Origin: Prochlorococcus sp. AG-347-J20
GTDB taxonomy: Bacteria > Cyanobacteriota > Cyanobacteriia > PCC-6307 > Cyanobiaceae
Direction: 5' to 3'
DNA length: 64,000 nucleotides
Assembly: GCA_003281485.1 (NCBI GenBank)
Contig: QCBW01000002.1
Coordinates: forward strand, 62,001 to 126,000
Under the pieces are notes generated by a model, which had not been told where the DNA came from, did no database searches, and saw nothing but the letters and a program-made list of their open reading frames with translations. The position numbers were made by a program, and so were the translations under genes. Positions 8,713 to 19,488 of this stretch are shown here, one piece after another (position 1 is the stretch's first letter; every line of letters begins with the position of its first letter).

Positions 8713-8753
8713 TTAATTAATATTTAATTAATAATTATTAATTAGTTAATTAA
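8713..8753. repeat. Three TTAATTAA palindromes upstream of the sigma factor gene
   Basis: TTAATTAA occurs at 8713-8720, 8724-8731 and 8746-8753. The first two form a perfect inverted repeat around TAT. They lie in the 135 bp gap between the end of hisIE and the start of the sigma factor gene, both on the minus strand. They could be an operator, a terminator or simply low-complexity AT sequence. Confidence 0.45.
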
Positions 8754-8809
8754 TAATTTTTTTCTCATTTTTTTAGTTAAAACTATCATAAAACGTAAAT
8801 ATTAATTAT

Positions 8810-9469
8810 TTAATTTTTCCTTCTAGATGCTAAAACAGCGAGTACATCTCTCCACTCAACGCCTTTGTGCATAAGGGCTACTTGCAGATGATAGATTAAA
8901 TCAGCAGCCTCATTTGATATTGAATCTTTATTATTATCTTTGCAAGCCATTATAAATTCAGCAGATTCCTCTCCTATCTTTTTTAAAATTGAATTACTCC
9001 CTTTTGTAAATAAGTGATTTGTGTAACTTTTTTCTGATGGGTTTATTGATCTTTCGTGAATGGTATTGAATAATTCAGAGCAAATATTTGAGAAGGGAGT
9101 CGTCTTTTTTTCCTTTTTTTCAATTTGATTAATTTGAATTTCGTTAAAAAAACAACTTTTTTCCCCAGTGTGACATGCACCTGATCCATTTTGTTCAATC
9201 AAAAGGATTAGTGCATCATTATCGCAGTCAAATCTTATCTCCTTAAGTATTTGGGTACTTCCACTTGTAGCTCCTTTTCTCCAAATTTCAGATCTTGATC
9301 TACTCCAGTAATGAACGTTTTTGGTGTCAAGAGTCATTGCCAATGATTCTTTGTTCATCCAAGCAAGCATAAGGATTGATCCGTCAAGCCAATCTTGTGC
9401 AATTGCAGGGATTAATCCATAATTATCAAAGCGTAGATCCTCTATCGAAAAATTAGTTGAATAAGTCAT
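8810..9469 (-). CDS. hisI: Bifunctional phosphoribosyl-AMP cyclohydrolase / phosphoribosyl-ATP pyrophosphatase
   Basis: It performs the second and third steps of histidine synthesis. The 219-residue protein is a HisI-HisE fusion. The HisI part (residues 1 to about 110) has WLDGSILMLAWMN, HYWSRSRSEIWRKGATSG, the metal-binding DCDNDALI and the zinc-binding GACHTGEKSCF. The HisE part follows a Lys/Glu-rich linker at about 120 and has LFTKGSNSILKKIGEESAEF and EAADLIYHLQVAL. It is divergent from the QueD-like gene, with about 60 bp between starts. Confidence 0.95.
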   Translation of the reverse strand: MTYSTNFSIEDLRFDNYGLIPAIAQDWLDGSILMLAWMNKESLAMTLDTKNVHYWSRSRSEIWRKGATSGSTQILKEIRFDCDNDALILLIEQNGSGACHTGEKSCFFNEIQINQIEKKEKKTTPFSNICSELFNTIHERSINPSEKSYTNHLFTKGSNSILKKIGEESAEFIMACKDNNKDSISNEAADLIYHLQVALMHKGVEWRDVLAVLASRRKN

Positions 9470-9532
9470 TATGCTTGTTATGTTAAAGCCTACTCATTAT
9501 GTTTTATTAAAATTTATCCTAGCAGTTAATTG

Positions 9533-10003
9533 ATGTATATTCATTCTCTGAAATTTTCCTGCAGTAAAAGTTACCAGGATTTCCCCTGTTCTCATAGGCA
9601 ATGGCGCCATGAAGGCCACTGCAGATTTGTACATGGATATTCAAGATCGTTCACCTTTTGGTTTACTGCAAAAAAATTAGACCTAAATGGTTTTGTCGTA
9701 GATTTTTCAGGTCTTAAACCTCTCGAAAATAAACTAAAGCAGCAATTTGACCATACTTTTTTAATAAATAAAGATGACCCCTTATTGAATTACTGGGAAA
9801 AATTACATGACTTAGATGCTTTAGATCTGAGAATTATGGATAATGTGGGAATGGAATTTACTTCTGAATTAATTTGGAGATGGGCTAATGAATACTTAAA
9901 GGATAAGGATAAGGGCAGAACATGTTGCTGGAAAACAGAGTCAAAAGAAAATAAATCGAATAAAGCAAGTTATGAGGAAATTCCTGATTGGTTCAAATCT
10001 TAG
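9533..10003 (+). CDS. 6-pyruvoyl-tetrahydropterin synthase / QueD-like protein with variant metal site
   Basis: A 156-residue T-fold (tunnelling fold) protein. It keeps CSH (the first zinc His), EGHCRFVHG (the catalytic Cys four residues before the next zinc His), VVDFSGLK and the FDHTFL Asp-His pair. But the canonical HGH is HGY, so the third zinc ligand is Tyr. The C-terminal Glu region (KET in E. coli QueD) is also unlike the classic one. It may be a pterin or 7-deazaguanine pathway enzyme, or a paralogue with another role. ATG at 9533 is preferred to the TTG one codon upstream. Confidence 0.78.
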   Translation: MYIHSLKFSCSKSYQDFPCSHRQWRHEGHCRFVHGYSRSFTFWFTAKKLDLNGFVVDFSGLKPLENKLKQQFDHTFLINKDDPLLNYWEKLHDLDALDLRIMDNVGMEFTSELIWRWANEYLKDKDKGRTCCWKTESKENKSNKASYEEIPDWFKS

Positions 10004-10051
10004 ATTAAAGTTGTTAATTTTAAAGTCATATAGAATTCTTTAATTAGATAT

Positions 10052-12634
10052 TTAATCAACATTTATCTCTCCATTAACTAGGTAAATATTAACCTCGTCT
10101 TTATTAAGGTAATTATTATTCAATATATTATTTGAAATTTTTGTCTCAATTTGTTTTTGAATAATTCTTTTTAAAGGCCTTGCACCATAGGCATGATCGA
10201 AACTATTTTCGACAAGTTGGTTAATTACTTCATCTGTAATTTTGAATTTTAAGTTTTTTTTGTTAAGTCTTTTTTCTAAATGTTGAAGCTGGATTTTTGC
10301 AATTTTTTTTATGTCATTTAATTCTAAATTATTAAAAATAACTATTTCATCAAGCCGATTTAAAAACTCAGGTTTGAAAAATTTTTTAATTTCATTATCT
10401 ACAACTTTTTTAATTTCATTTGTATCTTCTTTTCTAACTGATAAATCATTTATTGATTGACTTCCTAAATTACTTGTGAGAACAATGATTGAATTTTTGA
10501 AATTGATTGTACGACCTTGACCATCAGTAATGATTCCATCATCAAGAACCTGTAAGAGAATATCTAAAATATCTTTGTGAGCTTTCTCAATTTCATCTAG
10601 GAGTATTAATGAATAAGGATTTTTGCGCACAGCTTCAGTTAATTGACCGCCTGATTCGAAACCCAAATATCCAGGAGGCGCACCTATGATTTTGCTCACT
10701 GAATGCTTTTCCATATATTCAGACATATCCAGTCTTGTAATTGAAGAATTTGAATCGAATATTATTTTGGCTGTTACTTTACTTAGCTCTGTCTTCCCAA
10801 CACCAGTTGGACCTAAAAAGAGAAAACTGGCTAATGGCTTGCTTGGATCATTTAGACCAGTCCTTGATCTCTTAATGGAATCTGCAACTGCCCTAATTGC
10901 ACTATCTTGACCAATAATTTTTTCTTTAAGGACTGACTCGAGGCTCAAGAGTTTATCTTTTTCTGACTGGTTTAGGTTCTGTACTGGAATAGAGGTCCAC
11001 TTTGAGACAACTTCTGCAATATCATCAAAAGTTACCTCTTGCCTTAAGAGACTTGTATCTCCATTTTTTTGAGAATTTACTAGGGACTCACTTTTTTCTT
11101 TCAATTTTTTTTGCAAAGAATTTAAAGTTCCAAATTCTAATTCTGCCGCTTTGTTGAGGTCAAAACTCCTTTTGGCTTGATCTATTTGCAATTGAACAGA
11201 CTCAATTTCTTCTTTTATGGTGCTAATCTCATCAATTTCATCTTTTTCTTTTTTCCATTGAGCGCCTAATTCTGCCTGTTTATCTTTAAGGGATATAAGT
11301 TCATTATTTATTTTTTTTAATCTTTCTATAGAAAAATTATCCGTTTCTCTTTTTAAAGATAATTTTTCCATCTCAAACTGTAGAACTTTTCGATCAATTT
11401 CATCAATTTCTTCAGGTTTGGAAGTTATGACCATATTTAATCTTGAGGCTGCTTCATCGATTAGATCTATTGCCTTGTCAGGAAGAAATCTATCGTTAAT
11501 ATATCTTTCGCTAAGGGTTGCAGCAGCAACTAAAGCATTATCAGAAATTCTCACACTATGATGAACTTCGTATCTTTCTCTTAATCCTCTTAAGATTGAT
11601 ACTGTATCATCTATTGAAGGAGCATCAACTTTTATCTTTTGAAATCTTCGTTCTAAAGCAGGATCTTTTTCTATATTTTGTTTATGTTCATTAATAGTTG
11701 TAGCACCAATACATCTAAGTTCTCCTCTAGCAAGCATTGGTTTTAATAGGTTGCTTGCATCTAAAGAACCTCCACTAGCACCTGCACCAACTACCGTATG
11801 AATTTCATCAATAAAAAGAATAATCTTTCCGTCTGATTCTTTCACTTTCTTTAGAATATTTTTTATTCTTTCTTCAAATTCTCCACGGTATTTTGCTCCA
11901 GCTAAAAGTGAACCCATATCTAATGAAATTAGTTTCCTATCTTGTAACGCAGAAGGTACATCGCCATTAATAATTCTTTGAGCTAACCCTTCTACAATGG
12001 CTGTTTTTCCAACCCCAGCTTCTCCAATAAGAACTGGATTATTTTTTGTTCTTCTACTCAATATTTGAATTGTTCTTCTAATCTCTTCATCCCTACCAAT
12101 AACTGGGTCTAATATCCCATCTCGTGCAGATTGAGTTAGATCAATACCATATTTATCTAAAGACTCATTTGAGGTATCAAAGTTATTTTTTAATACTGGA
12201 TCTGACTTCATTTTCTTAATAGTTTCAAGAAATTCTGGAATACTTTTTTGATTTAAAATTTGAAATCCATATTTATTATCATAAGTGAAACCGTAAACTA
12301 AGTGTTCTGTTGATATCACTACATGATTTAAAGTCTTTTTAATATCATTCGCATTCAAAAATATTTTGTGAAGAGTATCACCAATAAATAAATTATCTTG
12401 TTTATTTTTCATTTTTGCCTTCGCATTTAATGAAGAAATTATTTCCCTCTCAAGATCTTTAAGATTTACATTATTTTTTTTTAAAATCTTTTTTGTAAAA
12501 TTGTCATCTTTTATAAGAGCTAATAATAAATTATCAGAGTCTACATTTTGTTGATAATTTTTATAAGCAATTTCTTTGGCAAATAGAAAAAAGTTCCAAG
12601 CAGAACTTGAGAATTCGCTTGGAACTATTTTCAT
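10052..12634 (-). CDS. clpB: ATP-dependent disaggregase ClpB
   Basis: A Hsp100 chaperone that pulls proteins out of aggregates together with DnaK. The 860-residue length matches ClpB. The order is an N-domain (about 1-150, rather diverged and Asn/Lys-rich), AAA+ domain 1 with Walker [10 protein letters not shown] and Walker [10 protein letters not shown], a coiled-coil middle domain (about 400-530, many K/E/Q), then AAA+ domain 2 with [10 protein letters not shown] and [11 protein letters not shown]. The middle domain and the lack of a ClpP-binding loop separate it from ClpA and ClpC. It converges on the QueD-like gene. Confidence 0.95.
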   Translation of the reverse strand: MKIVPSEFSSSAWNFFLFAKEIAYKNYQQNVDSDNLLLALIKDDNFTKKILKKNNVNLKDLEREIISSLNAKAKMKNKQDNLFIGDTLHKIFLNANDIKKTLNHVVISTEHLVYGFTYDNKYGFQILNQKSIPEFLETIKKMKSDPVLKNNFDTSNESLDKYGIDLTQSARDGILDPVIGRDEEIRRTIQILSRRTKNNPVLIGEAGVGKTAIVEGLAQRIINGDVPSALQDRKLISLDMGSLLAGAKYRGEFEERIKNILKKVKESDGKIILFIDEIHTVVGAGASGGSLDASNLLKPMLARGELRCIGATTINEHKQNIEKDPALERRFQKIKVDAPSIDDTVSILRGLRERYEVHHSVRISDNALVAAATLSERYINDRFLPDKAIDLIDEAASRLNMVITSKPEEIDEIDRKVLQFEMEKLSLKRETDNFSIERLKKINNELISLKDKQAELGAQWKKEKDEIDEISTIKEEIESVQLQIDQAKRSFDLNKAAELEFGTLNSLQKKLKEKSESLVNSQKNGDTSLLRQEVTFDDIAEVVSKWTSIPVQNLNQSEKDKLLSLESVLKEKIIGQDSAIRAVADSIKRSRTGLNDPSKPLASFLFLGPTGVGKTELSKVTAKIIFDSNSSITRLDMSEYMEKHSVSKIIGAPPGYLGFESGGQLTEAVRKNPYSLILLDEIEKAHKDILDILLQVLDDGIITDGQGRTINFKNSIIVLTSNLGSQSINDLSVRKEDTNEIKKVVDNEIKKFFKPEFLNRLDEIVIFNNLELNDIKKIAKIQLQHLEKRLNKKNLKFKITDEVINQLVENSFDHAYGARPLKRIIQKQIETKISNNILNNNYLNKDEVNIYLVNGEINVD

Positions 12635-12700
12635 CTATAAATATTTGGATATGACAGTAAGAATATTAAGACAAAAAGGGTATTTAACTATTTATAAGAT

Positions 12701-13051
12701 TTATTCAACAATAACTTTACCTACCATTCCAGCTCCTCTGTGTGGCTCGCAATAGTAATCATAAGTTCCAGCAGTATCAAATGTTTCTTCCCAAGACTCT
12801 CCTGGAGCAAAAGCTAGGTCCGCATGACTTAATTCCTCATGCCCATCAAAAACAGCATTGTGAGGGGCAAGTTTATTATTGATGAATTTAACTGTATCAC
12901 CAGCACTAATGGTTACTGTACTTGGTTCAAATGCAAGCATTCCAGCATCTGTTCCAAGTTTTACTTCGACAGTCTTAGCTGAAACTGAGGAAATACCTAG
13001 ACCTAGAGTTAAAACTATTGCAAATAACCCTGCAAAGATTGAACGTAACAT
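12701..13051 (-). CDS. petE: Plastocyanin precursor
   Basis: A small blue-copper protein that carries electrons from cytochrome b6f to photosystem I in the thylakoid lumen. The 116-residue precursor has a signal peptide (about 1-25, ending in SVSA before KTVEVKLG). Copper ligands are H64 (APHNAVF), C101, H104 and M109 in the CEPHRGAGM loop. It is transcribed alone. A TAATAT on the minus strand (13076-13081) is a plausible -10 box, and a good -35 is not evident. Confidence 0.96.
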   Translation of the reverse strand: MLRSIFAGLFAIVLTLGLGISSVSAKTVEVKLGTDAGMLAFEPSTVTISAGDTVKFINNKLAPHNAVFDGHEELSHADLAFAPGESWEETFDTAGTYDYYCEPHRGAGMVGKVIVE

Positions 13052-13111
13052 AATAAAAAATTCGCTTATCTTTACATATTACAAGGCTTTGGTGACCTAA
13101 CTGCGAGAATT

Positions 13112-14095
13112 TTAATTGTTATTACAGCTTGGTAACTTTGATAACCTTAAAATATCATTCAGTGACTTGGCATAACTTTTAAGTTTAAAAGTCTCAGGAT
13201 TAGTGATGGGGACATGATTAAAGTCGTATTTTTTGATACTGAAGCTATCCCAAGGAGTAGTTTGGATGGGGAGAATTCTTAATAATATTTTTAGAATTTT
13301 TTTTGTAAGCGGTATCGCAAAAAATCTCTTCATTTTATATTTCTTTAAAAGTGTAATTATGGCATCATCAATTGAAATGAATTTTTGACCTAGCACAAAT
13401 TTTCTAAAGCCTTTGTATTGCTTTTCTTTATGATTTTTAATTAGAAACCCGCAAATCTGGGCGATATCATTTGCGTGTATAAAGTGAAATTTAGAATCTA
13501 GTTTTAAAAATCTTGCTAACCAAAGCCATTTCCCAATTTCTTTCAATCCGCTAGTTAAATAACTCACAGGATATTTACTTTTTTCCCCAAGATTCCCTCC
13601 AAAAACTAAGGTAGGGAAAACAGCGAATGTTTTTACTGCATATGAGCTTTCTCTAAGTCTCTGGAAACATTCATATTTTGTTTGAATGTACTCTGTTCCA
13701 TAAATCAATGATTCCCTCATTAATTCTGTTTGGGTATCAAGAATACTAGCTGTTGAAAAATAAATAATCTTTTCTAACTTTTCAATATCAAGCATTTCTA
13801 GTAATTCTTCAAAAGCTTTAACATTTACTTCATAGGCTCTTTTTGGATCTCCCCAAGCTGTAGCAGTGTGTATTAGGTAATTAATTTGACTAATTTCCTT
13901 TTTATATCTATTTGATTCCCTGATATCGCACACCATTAACTTGACTTTTTTATTTTCTTGAACAGAAATTGGCAACTTACTTTTGTCTCTTACCATGAGA
14001 TAAAGCCTGAATTTTGTGTTTTTCAAAAACCAATCAACTAAATATTGGCCAACACATCCATTAGCGCCTGTTATTAATAAGTTTTTATATCCCAA
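13112..14095 (-). CDS. NAD(P)-dependent epimerase/dehydratase (extended SDR)
   Basis: A 327-residue Rossmann-fold protein. The nucleotide-binding TGANGCVGQYLV (residues 9-20) is the TGxxGxxG motif of extended SDRs. An Asp in VCDIRE binds the adenine side. The usual YxxxK is seen as YIQTKYE (near residue 135). A downstream YKGFRKFVLG segment and basic C-terminus follow. The substrate is unknown; nucleotide-sugar or isoprenoid-type substrates are possible. It ends about 60 bp before petE and starts 8 bp after the hemE stop, on the same strand, so may be transcribed with hemE. Confidence 0.82.
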   Translation of the reverse strand: MGYKNLLITGANGCVGQYLVDWFLKNTKFRLYLMVRDKSKLPISVQENKKVKLMVCDIRESNRYKKEISQINYLIHTATAWGDPKRAYEVNVKAFEELLEMLDIEKLEKIIYFSTASILDTQTELMRESLIYGTEYIQTKYECFQRLRESSYAVKTFAVFPTLVFGGNLGEKSKYPVSYLTSGLKEIGKWLWLARFLKLDSKFHFIHANDIAQICGFLIKNHKEKQYKGFRKFVLGQKFISIDDAIITLLKKYKMKRFFAIPLTKKILKILLRILPIQTTPWDSFSIKKYDFNHVPITNPETFKLKSYAKSLNDILRLSKLPSCNNN

Positions 14096-14103
14096 GACTT
14101 TGA

Positions 14104-15144
14104 CTAGTAAGTGAGTTTTTTCCCATGTTCAAAAAATGTTTGAGCATTTTCTTCTGGAGTCCCAGGTAAAATCCCATGACCCAAATTAAGAATATATTTC
14201 CTGTCTTTAATTTTATTGAAAGTATTATCTATCCTTTCTTTTATTGATTCTTTGTTTCCGAATAAAATGCCAGGGTCAACATTACCTTGAATTCCAATCC
14301 CCCTGGGGATTCTTTTACAAGCCTCTTCAATATCTACTGTCCAGTCTAATGAGATTATATCTACTCCAGTTTTTGCCATTCTTTCCAGTACCCCTGCACT
14401 TCCTGAAATGTAAAGAATTATAGGTGTTTCAGGGTATTCCGATTTTACAATTTCAACAACTTTTTTTTGATAAGGCCCAGCAAAGATATCGTAATCTTGT
14501 GGGCTTAGTTGGCCTGCCCATGAATCAAAAATTTGTACTACTTGCGCTCCAGATTTTATTTGATACTTAAGATATTCACCAATAGATTTTGCAAAATGAT
14601 CAAGAAGTTTATGAAGTAAATCTGGTTCATTAAAAGCCATTGATTTTATTAAAGAATAATTTTTACTGCTTTTACCTTCAACTACATATGCAGCAAGAGT
14701 CCAAGGTGCGCCAACAAAACCTAAAACTGTTGCCTCATTATTCACATCTTTTTTTAGTGAAGTAAGAACTTGTCCAACAAAACCTAAACTCTCTCTTGGA
14801 TTTAATTCTTTTAAATTTTCTACCTGATTTAGGGTTCTTATTGGGTCCTCAATAATTGGACCTTTACTTTCTATTATTTCAAAATTTATTCCCATGCCTG
14901 GAAGAGGTGTGAGAATATCTGAAAAAAGGATCACACCATCCGGTTTGAAAGCATGAAAAGGTTGCATTGAAATCTCATATGATAGTTCTGGATTCTCAGA
15001 CCTCTCTCTAAAGCTTGGGTAACGCTCCCTTAAATCTCTATAGATTTTCATATATCTTCCTGCTTGCCTCATCATCCATACTGGAGGCCTATTTACTTTT
15101 TTACCTAGTGCGGCAGAGAGTAGTAGTGGTAAATCTTGACCCAT
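14104..15144 (-). CDS. hemE: Uroporphyrinogen decarboxylase
   Basis: It removes four carboxyl groups from uroporphyrinogen III to give coproporphyrinogen III, on the shared path to heme and chlorophyll. The 346-residue length is typical. Signature 1, [13 protein letters not shown] (residues 20-32), holds the substrate-binding Arg. Signature 2 is [20 protein letters not shown]. The catalytic Asp is in LFSDILTP, and the C-terminal [15 protein letters not shown] is conserved. It begins 116 bp beyond the end of glgB. Confidence 0.96.
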   Translation of the reverse strand: MGQDLPLLLSAALGKKVNRPPVWMMRQAGRYMKIYRDLRERYPSFRERSENPELSYEISMQPFHAFKPDGVILFSDILTPLPGMGINFEIIESKGPIIEDPIRTLNQVENLKELNPRESLGFVGQVLTSLKKDVNNEATVLGFVGAPWTLAAYVVEGKSSKNYSLIKSMAFNEPDLLHKLLDHFAKSIGEYLKYQIKSGAQVVQIFDSWAGQLSPQDYDIFAGPYQKKVVEIVKSEYPETPIILYISGSAGVLERMAKTGVDIISLDWTVDIEEACKRIPRGIGIQGNVDPGILFGNKESIKERIDNTFNKIKDRKYILNLGHGILPGTPEENAQTFFEHGKKLTY

Positions 15145-15260
15145 TTTTCAATTCGATATTTTTAAAAAAATTAAAATCCAACTTAAAAATCTTACAATGT
15201 AAAGCAGAGCAAAAGCGTTATATGAACATTTATATGAAGCACTAAGTAAAATGAGCCTTC

Positions 15261-17525
15261 TTATTTTTTTGATTGATGTTTGAAGATACTCACGCTTAAT
15301 GGGGGCAAAGCAAGTTCTAGAGCATTTTGATAATCATGAATATTGTAATTTATAGTTTCTTTACCACCCATATTTCCTTTGTTACTTCCCCCGTATCTAG
15401 AGCCATCTGAATTAAATATTTCTTTATAGAATCCTTCAACAGGAACACCTACTTTATATGACCCATGAGTATTAGGTGTAAAGTTAGCAACAACAACAAG
15501 CCACTCATTGGTATCGTTTTCTCTTCTCATGAAACTTATAACCGAATTAGATTTGTCATTACAATCAATCCATTGGAATCCATAAGGATCAAAGTCATTT
15601 TTCCATAATGCAGGTTCATTTTTATAAAGAACGTTTAGATCATCAATCAAGTTCCTGATACCTTTATGAGGCTCAAACTCTAGTAACTCCCATTGCAGAT
15701 CATCCCAAACATTCCATTCTTGTCTTTGTCCAAATTCCATTCCCATAAATATCGTTTTTTTACCAGGGTGGGTCCACATATAAGTTAGTAATGCTCGAGT
15801 ATTTGCATATTTCTTCCAGTCATCGCCAGGCATTTTATGTAAAAGATGACTTTTCCCATGAACAACTTCATCATGACTAAGTGCAAGCATAAAGTTCTCT
15901 GTATAGTTATATGTAATTGAGAAAGTTACACTATTTTGATGGAATTGCCTAAACCAAGGATCTATTTCAAAATAATCAAGCATATCGTGCATCCATCCCA
16001 TATTCCATTTCAAGTTAAACCCTAGCCCTCCCGTGTCAGTTGGTTTTGTTACCATTGGCCAAGTTGTTGACTCTTCTGCAATAGAAAGTGCACCTGGGAA
16101 GTGTTGGAAGAGTACATGATTAGCCTGTTGAAGAAATTTAACGGCTTCTATATTTTCATTCCCACCATTTTCATTGGGTATCCATTCTCCATCTGGACGT
16201 AGATAATCTCTGTAAAGCATTGAAGCTACAGCATCTACTCTTATACCATCAATATGAAACTCTTCAAACCAATAAACGAGGTTGGCTACTAAGAAATTTC
16301 TAACTTCGTTTCTGCTGTAATTAAATATTAGGGTTCCCCATTCTTTGTGTTCACCTATTCGTGAATCTCCATGCTCATAAAGATGGCAACCATCAAAAAA
16401 TGCTAAACCATGCTTATCTTTTGGGAAATGACCGGGCACCCAATCAAGAATTACTCCTATGCCCTCTTCATGACACTTATTAACAAACTCTCTAAATTCA
16501 TTTGGGGTGCCAAATCTACTTGTTGGTGCATACCAGCCTGTAACCTGGTATCCCCATGAACCATCGAAAGGATGTTCAGATATTGGCATTAGTTCAATAT
16601 GAGTGAATCCTCTCTCTTTTACATAAGGGATCAGTTTTTTGGTTAATTCTGGATAAGTTAACAATCTTGTGCCGGGTTTTAAATCGGCTGCAGGTACTGG
16701 GTCTCTTGGCTCACCATTGTCTTCAAGATATTTATTATCTGTCGATTCATGGAGCCAACTTCCTAAATGCATTTCATAAACTGAAATTGGCTTATTAATT
16801 TGACTAGAGGAATCTCTATTTTTAACCCAAGAACTATCATTCCAATTAAAGTTTTTCAATTTTGAAACTATTGAACCATTTTGAGGTCTAACTTCATGTA
16901 AGAATCCATATGGGTCGGCCTTTTCATAAATGTGACCTTGTTGTGTTCTTATTTCGTATTTATATGTGTCTCCTTCTTTCATCATTGGCATGAATAGTTC
17001 CCAAATTCCCCCTAATCTTTTTTGCATTGGATGATGTCTTCCATTCCAAGAATTTATGTCTCCAATTATCGAGATTGATTTTGCATTTGGAGCCCAAATA
17101 CAAAACATGACACCTTTTTGATTTTTGTCCTCTATTAGATGTGCTCCCATCTTTTCCCAAATATGATGGTGATTACCCTCTGCAAAAAGATGCCTATCAA
17201 CTTCTCCCATCCACTCTTCTTTATATGACCAGGGGTCATGTTGAGTATGTGTGATACCTCCTCGTGAAATATTTATTTCATAATTAGAATTTGGATTTTC
17301 CGGCAGGATTGCTTCAAAAAGCCATTTATGATTTATGCTTTCTGCTTTATAGGTTTTATCTTTAAAATTTATTTTAACTTCGTCAGCTTCAGGCATCCAT
17401 ACCCTTATTACCCATTGCTCTTCATAAAAATGAGGACCTAATATTTTTAATGGATTATCATTGCAACAATTTTCTAGGTTGATCGCTTCTGATTTAATCC
17501 AGTCTGCTTGAATTGTCTCGATCAT
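15261..17525 (-). CDS. glgB: 1,4-alpha-glucan (glycogen) branching enzyme
   Basis: It introduces alpha-1,6 branches into glycogen. The 754-residue protein has an N-terminal N1 module (about 1-120), a CBM48 module with [20 protein letters not shown], a GH13 barrel and a C-terminal all-beta domain. GH13 motifs are [24 protein letters not shown] (nucleophile Asp), IAEEST (acid/base Glu) and [12 protein letters not shown] (third Asp). With glgA (44.9 kb) and glucokinase (31.6 kb) it shows an intact glycogen route. Confidence 0.97.
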   Translation of the reverse strand: MIETIQADWIKSEAINLENCCNDNPLKILGPHFYEEQWVIRVWMPEADEVKINFKDKTYKAESINHKWLFEAILPENPNSNYEINISRGGITHTQHDPWSYKEEWMGEVDRHLFAEGNHHHIWEKMGAHLIEDKNQKGVMFCIWAPNAKSISIIGDINSWNGRHHPMQKRLGGIWELFMPMMKEGDTYKYEIRTQQGHIYEKADPYGFLHEVRPQNGSIVSKLKNFNWNDSSWVKNRDSSSQINKPISVYEMHLGSWLHESTDNKYLEDNGEPRDPVPAADLKPGTRLLTYPELTKKLIPYVKERGFTHIELMPISEHPFDGSWGYQVTGWYAPTSRFGTPNEFREFVNKCHEEGIGVILDWVPGHFPKDKHGLAFFDGCHLYEHGDSRIGEHKEWGTLIFNYSRNEVRNFLVANLVYWFEEFHIDGIRVDAVASMLYRDYLRPDGEWIPNENGGNENIEAVKFLQQANHVLFQHFPGALSIAEESTTWPMVTKPTDTGGLGFNLKWNMGWMHDMLDYFEIDPWFRQFHQNSVTFSITYNYTENFMLALSHDEVVHGKSHLLHKMPGDDWKKYANTRALLTYMWTHPGKKTIFMGMEFGQRQEWNVWDDLQWELLEFEPHKGIRNLIDDLNVLYKNEPALWKNDFDPYGFQWIDCNDKSNSVISFMRRENDTNEWLVVVANFTPNTHGSYKVGVPVEGFYKEIFNSDGSRYGGSNKGNMGGKETINYNIHDYQNALELALPPLSVSIFKHQSKK

Positions 17526-17584
17526 GACTGGTAGATGTTAAGCGTTAATATTATCAAATGATTAACCAAAAAAATAATTATTTA

Positions 17585-19162
17585 TCAAAAAAAAGGGTTC
17601 ATTTTCATAAATGTTTTATTAAGGCTAAAACTTAGAGTAATAATTCTATGATTTGCTGAGGGTGCTCCAACATTTCCCTCTCCAAAGCCAGGATTAACAC
17701 CAATAGCGGGATAAGCTGCTGCAGATAAGGATAAGCGAAGCTTGCTACCTTTAATTAAACAAATATTTGTTGGTTGCATTGTTATTTGATAGATGCATTC
17801 TTCACTTATTTTGGAGTTTTTAACCCTTAAGAATCCAGTTGAAAATTGATTCACCTTCTCATCACCTTTTTCAACCAGAGATAAAGCGAGGCAGATATCG
17901 AAATTGGGCTGATCACTTTTTACTGCAATTTCTAATAAAGGAACTCCTTTTAAGTATTGATCTTCTTTAAAAGGATTGGTTTGAAAAACGCCTACATCAA
18001 GACGTTTATCAATAATATTTCTATTAAACTTTCCAGGATTTGGACCTAAATGACCACCGTCAGATGGAGTAGGCCTCCATGGGTCATTAACAATTGTGAA
18101 CCAACCTGAGCCTTTTGAATTTATTGTCAGACTTCCATCTTCAATATCCACATTTGCTTTACCATCGCTTTTGAGTCCAAAAATAAACTCAGGTTGGAAT
18201 TTATTATCTAATTCTTCCCATTTATTTAATGAAATATTCCATATTTTCTTCTCGCCTTTTGAATTCTTGGAATTAAATTTTTTATTTGATTTTAGGTGTT
18301 TATCAAAAAATTTCAATAAAGATTCTTGTGATCCTTTCCACCAATTTAGGTGGGTAGCATTCCCAATAAGTATTTCAGGACTGCCACCAGCTTCTTTAGA
18401 TTTTTTATAAAGATCAAATGCACCTTTCAAATGTGGATCCCAAAGTCCTCCGATTATTAACATTGGTTGTTTAATCCAGGTTGAAATTGGCTTAAATTCT
18501 TCAAAAGGGCGAGCATTATTTAATTTTTCAAGCCATTCCAATACAAAACTATTTGGGTCATATTTTTTTAAAATATCAATTCCTTCCCTTAAATAACTTT
18601 TATTTTCTAAGGCTAATCTTATCTTTCCCCACTCAGAGAAATTATTATCTCTTTTCTTTTTTAGTGCTGCGATTTGTAGTCCCCATGCAATATTGTTATG
18701 CCACCAATATGCTCCTCCATCTGAGCACCAATGATCCTTGATATTCATTCCAGTCATTGCTGGAGATAAACAATCGGGTGGCTTTGAATTTGATTCACCA
18801 GTTAATTGAGTAAATCCTTGATATGAAAAGCCATATAAGCCAAGTTTTCCATTACATTCATTTAGAGACCTTACCCATTCATGTGTCTCTGAAGTATCAC
18901 TAGCTTCTTGTTTGAAACCATCAAAAATTCCTTCAGAAGAGCCCATACCTCTGACATCTTGAATTATTACCATATATCCTTTGGAAGCCCACCATTCAGG
19001 GTGAGAATAGGTGATAGTTGAAGCTATTCCCCTTCCATAAGGTTGTCTCATTAATAATGCAGGCCATGGCCCATTATTACTACTTGGTAACCAAATCCTT
19101 GATATTAGTCTTACTCCATCTCTAAGTACTAGAGACTTGTCAAACCATCTTATTTGATGCAT
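17585..19162 (-). CDS. CocE/NonD family alpha/beta hydrolase (X-Pro dipeptidyl-peptidase-like)
   Basis: A 525-residue serine hydrolase of the peptidase S15/CocE type. The N-terminal alpha/beta domain has the DGVRLISRIWLP strand, IIQDVRGMGSSEG and the nucleophile elbow LYGFSYQGFTQ (GxSxxG). Catalytic Asp and His are probably in GGLWDPHLKG and NATHLNWW. The C-terminal jelly-roll domain starts near residue 310 (PWRPTPSDGGHLG). Substrates in this family include acyl esters and peptides and cannot be told here. I use ATG at 19162; a TTG at 19198 would overlap the preceding gene by 29 bp. Confidence 0.85.
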   Translation of the reverse strand: MHQIRWFDKSLVLRDGVRLISRIWLPSSNNGPWPALLMRQPYGRGIASTITYSHPEWWASKGYMVIIQDVRGMGSSEGIFDGFKQEASDTSETHEWVRSLNECNGKLGLYGFSYQGFTQLTGESNSKPPDCLSPAMTGMNIKDHWCSDGGAYWWHNNIAWGLQIAALKKKRDNNFSEWGKIRLALENKSYLREGIDILKKYDPNSFVLEWLEKLNNARPFEEFKPISTWIKQPMLIIGGLWDPHLKGAFDLYKKSKEAGGSPEILIGNATHLNWWKGSQESLLKFFDKHLKSNKKFNSKNSKGEKKIWNISLNKWEELDNKFQPEFIFGLKSDGKANVDIEDGSLTINSKGSGWFTIVNDPWRPTPSDGGHLGPNPGKFNRNIIDKRLDVGVFQTNPFKEDQYLKGVPLLEIAVKSDQPNFDICLALSLVEKGDEKVNQFSTGFLRVKNSKISEECIYQITMQPTNICLIKGSKLRLSLSAAAYPAIGVNPGFGEGNVGAPSANHRIITLSFSLNKTFMKMNPFF

Positions 19163-19169
19163 TTGCTTT

Positions 19170-19436
19170 TTAGTAAATCTCAGGGCAATAAAGCCCAATT
19201 ACATATATAGAATAAAATTCAGCATTTACCATAGATAAGTTATTCTTTTTAGAGACAAATTTTGTTGCTTCATCTGAAGTGGCAGATTCATTTTTTGCAT
19301 TGTACTCTTTAAACTTTTTACATAATTTTGAACCTTCGCTAGGATTATTTTTTGCCCTTTCTAATAAGTTAGGTTGACTCAAAATAGGATTTAATGAAGA
19401 TGAAAGCATGAATAAAAAAAATAAAATAGATTTCAT
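19170..19436 (-). CDS. Small secreted protein of unknown function
   Basis: An 88-residue protein I do not recognise beyond a likely picocyanobacterial conserved hypothetical. The first 20 residues (MKSILFFLFMLSSSLNPILS) form a classical signal peptide with a cleavage site before QPNLL. The mature part is about 68 residues with two cysteines (C39 in KLCKKF and C84 in LYCPEIY), which could form a disulfide in the periplasm or lumen. It lies 7 bp upstream of the CocE-type hydrolase on the same strand. Confidence 0.6.
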   Translation of the reverse strand: MKSILFFLFMLSSSLNPILSQPNLLERAKNNPSEGSKLCKKFKEYNAKNESATSDEATKFVSKKNNLSMVNAEFYSIYVIGLYCPEIY

Positions 19437-19488
19437 TATTCCTAAGTTTTTTTAAATTCTACATAAAAAAAATTTTTTAACCCAGATT

